The translations under genes and the position numbers were made by a program. Positions 62,821-64,000 of a stretch of DNA of 64,000 bases are shown piece after piece (positions within the stretch are counted from its first letter, which is position 1; every line of letters starts with the position of its first letter). The notes below the pieces were generated by a model, which did no database searches, was not told the origin of the DNA, and saw only the letters and a program-made list of their open reading frames with translations. The DNA is from Streptomyces sp. NBC_01241. GTDB taxonomy: Bacteria; Actinomycetota; Actinomycetes; Streptomycetales; Streptomycetaceae. The stretch covers positions 8,094,501 to 8,158,500 of the forward strand of contig NZ_CP108494.1 in assembly GCF_041435435.1 (NCBI RefSeq), given 5' to 3'.

Positions 62821-64000
62821 GAGACCGGCCATGCCGACGACCCGTGCCGCTCCCTTTCGGGCGGCGGAATGCCGTCGGCTTGGCTGCTGCGGCAGCGAGC
62901 GGGTGCCGCCGTCAGGGCTTGATCGCCTTCACCTTCGTGTCGACGCCGTTCACCCGCACGGTGACTTTCCTCTGGTTCCGCGCCCGGTCGGCCACGATCT
63001 TGTAGGACGTGACCTTCCCGTCCCGCCACTCACAGCTGACCTCGTAGCCGCCACGGGCACGGAGCCCGGTGAAGGAACCCTCGGCCTTCCATACGTCCGG
63101 CAGGGCGGGCAGCAGGTGGATGACGCCGTCGTGGCTCTGCAGGAGCATCTCCGCCACGGCGCCCGAGATGCCGAAGTTGCCGTCCATCTGGAAGGGCGGG
63201 TGGTTGCAGAACATGTTGGGCAGCGTGTTGTAGGCCAGCAGTCCGCGCAGCATGATCTGGGCGCGATGCCCGTCACCGAGGCGAGCGAAGAGGGCTGCCC
63301 GCCAGGGCCAGGTCCACGAGCGGCGGCTGTCGCCCGACACCGTCGCGGCCGTGAACGGGACGCCTTCCTTCTCACCGCACCGTGCCTTGAGCGAGACGAG
63401 GGCGGCAGCCGCGAAGTCGGGCGTCTTCGGGGTGATCTGGCGGCCCGGGTAGACCGCGAAGAGGTGCGAAGTGTGGCGGTGGATGTCGCTCGGGTCGTCA
63501 CGGTCGGTCTGCCACTCCTGCAGCTGACCCCACTTGCCGATCTTGTTCGGGGCGAGGCGCGCCTGCATGTCCGCGACCTTGGCCCGGTAAGCGGGATCCG
63601 CCTCGACCACCGCCTCGCAGTCGAGGTAGTTCTGGAACAGGTCCCAGATCATCTGCTGGTCGTGCATGACGCCGTCCTCACGCGGCCCGTGCTCGGGGGA
63701 CCAGCCGTTCGGCGCGACGAGGAGTCCGTCCTCGCGCTCCTTGAGATGGTCCTCCCAGAACTCGCAGATCTCCTTGATCATCGGGTAGGCGACGGTGCGG
63801 AGGTAGACCAGGTCCTGGGTGAACGCCCAGTGCTCGTACAGATGCTGCGCGTACCAGGCGCTCGCGGGAATGTTCCACTCCCAAGCGTTGCCGCCGAAGA
63901 TGCTCTGGCTGGTGCGGGCGGTCCAGCCACGCGTGTCCTTGCCGAAGGCGTTGCGGGTAGCCACGCGGCTGGGCACCGCCACCTGCTCGATGAACCCGAC
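62821..64000. repeat. Direct repeat of 4302-5459 (GH95 duplication)
   Basis: The last 1.2 kb of the window matches 4302-5459 in the same orientation at an identity above 90% by eye, from the shared GCCGACGACCCGTGCCGC downstream of the stop into the gene. Homologous recombination between the copies would delete or amplify about 58.5 kb. Confidence 0.85.
62912..64000 (-). CDS. Second GH95 glycoside hydrolase copy (5' end beyond window)
   Basis: 363 residues of the C-terminal part, open to the right edge. It is nearly identical in protein and DNA to the last third of the gene at 4359-7562, including HLFAVYPGRQITPKTP, SGDSRRSWTWPWRAALFARL and FQMDGNFGISGAVAEMLLQS. Differences are scattered single residues (for example KQVAV versus EQVAV, LTYNT versus LAYNT). 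The similarity continues about 90 bases past the stop. Expected function is as for the first copy. Completeness cannot be judged. Confidence 0.88.
   Translation of the reverse strand, partial: VGFIEQVAVPSRVATRNAFGKDTRGWTARTSQSIFGGNAWEWNIPASAWYAQHLYEHWAFTQDLVYLRTVAYPMIKEICEFWEDHLKEREDGLLVAPNGWSPEHGPREDGVMHDQQMIWDLFQNYLDCEAVVEADPAYRAKVADMQARLAPNKIGKWGQLQEWQTDRDDPSDIHRHTSHLFAVYPGRQITPKTPDFAAAALVSLKARCGEKEGVPFTAATVSGDSRRSWTWPWRAALFARLGDGHRAQIMLRGLLAYNTLPNMFCNHPPFQMDGNFGISGAVAEMLLQSHDGVIHLLPALPDVWKAEGSFTGLRARGGYEVSCEWRDGKVTSYKIVADRARNQRKVTVRVNGVDTKVKAIKP

Overview
The window is high-GC actinobacterial DNA and almost certainly Streptomyces. The evidence is GC-rich third codon positions, frequent GTG starts, ATGA/GTGA gene overlaps, an ergothioneine egtABCD operon, a SigR-type promoter, and secreted proteins with twin-arginine or lipoprotein signals. 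No rRNA or tRNA gene was recognised.

Layout. (1) About 1-30.2 kb is ordinary chromosome. It holds a LysR regulator divergent from an sdhCAB-type succinate dehydrogenase operon; a GH95 glycosidase; a short UvrA-like ATPase; a cysteine-rich tail-anchored protein; a HAD phosphatase; dodecin; a solute-binding lipoprotein; egtABCD; a PARG-type macrodomain protein converging on a MazF/PemK-like protein; a LacI regulator; a thioredoxin with a perfect SigR promoter; an FAD oxidoreductase; and a cobalamin/cobalt block (two cobalamin riboswitches, histidine-phosphatase-like gene, cbtB, cbtA). GNAT, TPR and pirin genes follow. Gene relics sit between these (a carbohydrate-binding module and a polysaccharide pyruvyl transferase).

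(2) About 30.2-62.9 kb is accessory DNA crowded with mobile elements: ISL3, IS1380, IS3, fragments of IS30, IS256, IS630 and a second ISL3, and gene remnants cut by them. Between the remnants lie a NUDIX gene, an MFS exporter and an ABC exporter.

(3) The most notable object is a 14.86-kb element at about 37587-52446. It carries four overlapping genes (three tyrosine-recombinase-like proteins plus a small coiled-coil protein, a Tn554/RIT-like layout), a 2,094-residue secreted RHS protein, a 58-residue two-helix membrane protein just downstream that could be its immunity protein, a second small membrane protein, and a secreted DUF1906 protein. It sits inside a tandem-NUDIX gene. The 5' part of that gene lies at 52447-53058 and the 3' part at 37266-37583, and removing the element rejoins them in frame. 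Both element ends share inverted motifs, which supports the boundaries.

(4) At the right edge a near-identical second copy of the GH95 gene (62912-64000, cut by the window) lies in direct orientation to the first copy at 4359-7562, so the two bracket about 58 kb.

Links between genes: egtABCD form one translationally coupled operon for ergothioneine; sdhCAB form one membrane complex; cbtBA are expected to be cobalamin-controlled cobalt uptake genes; NUDIX-HIT-methyltransferase was an operon that is now broken at three points.
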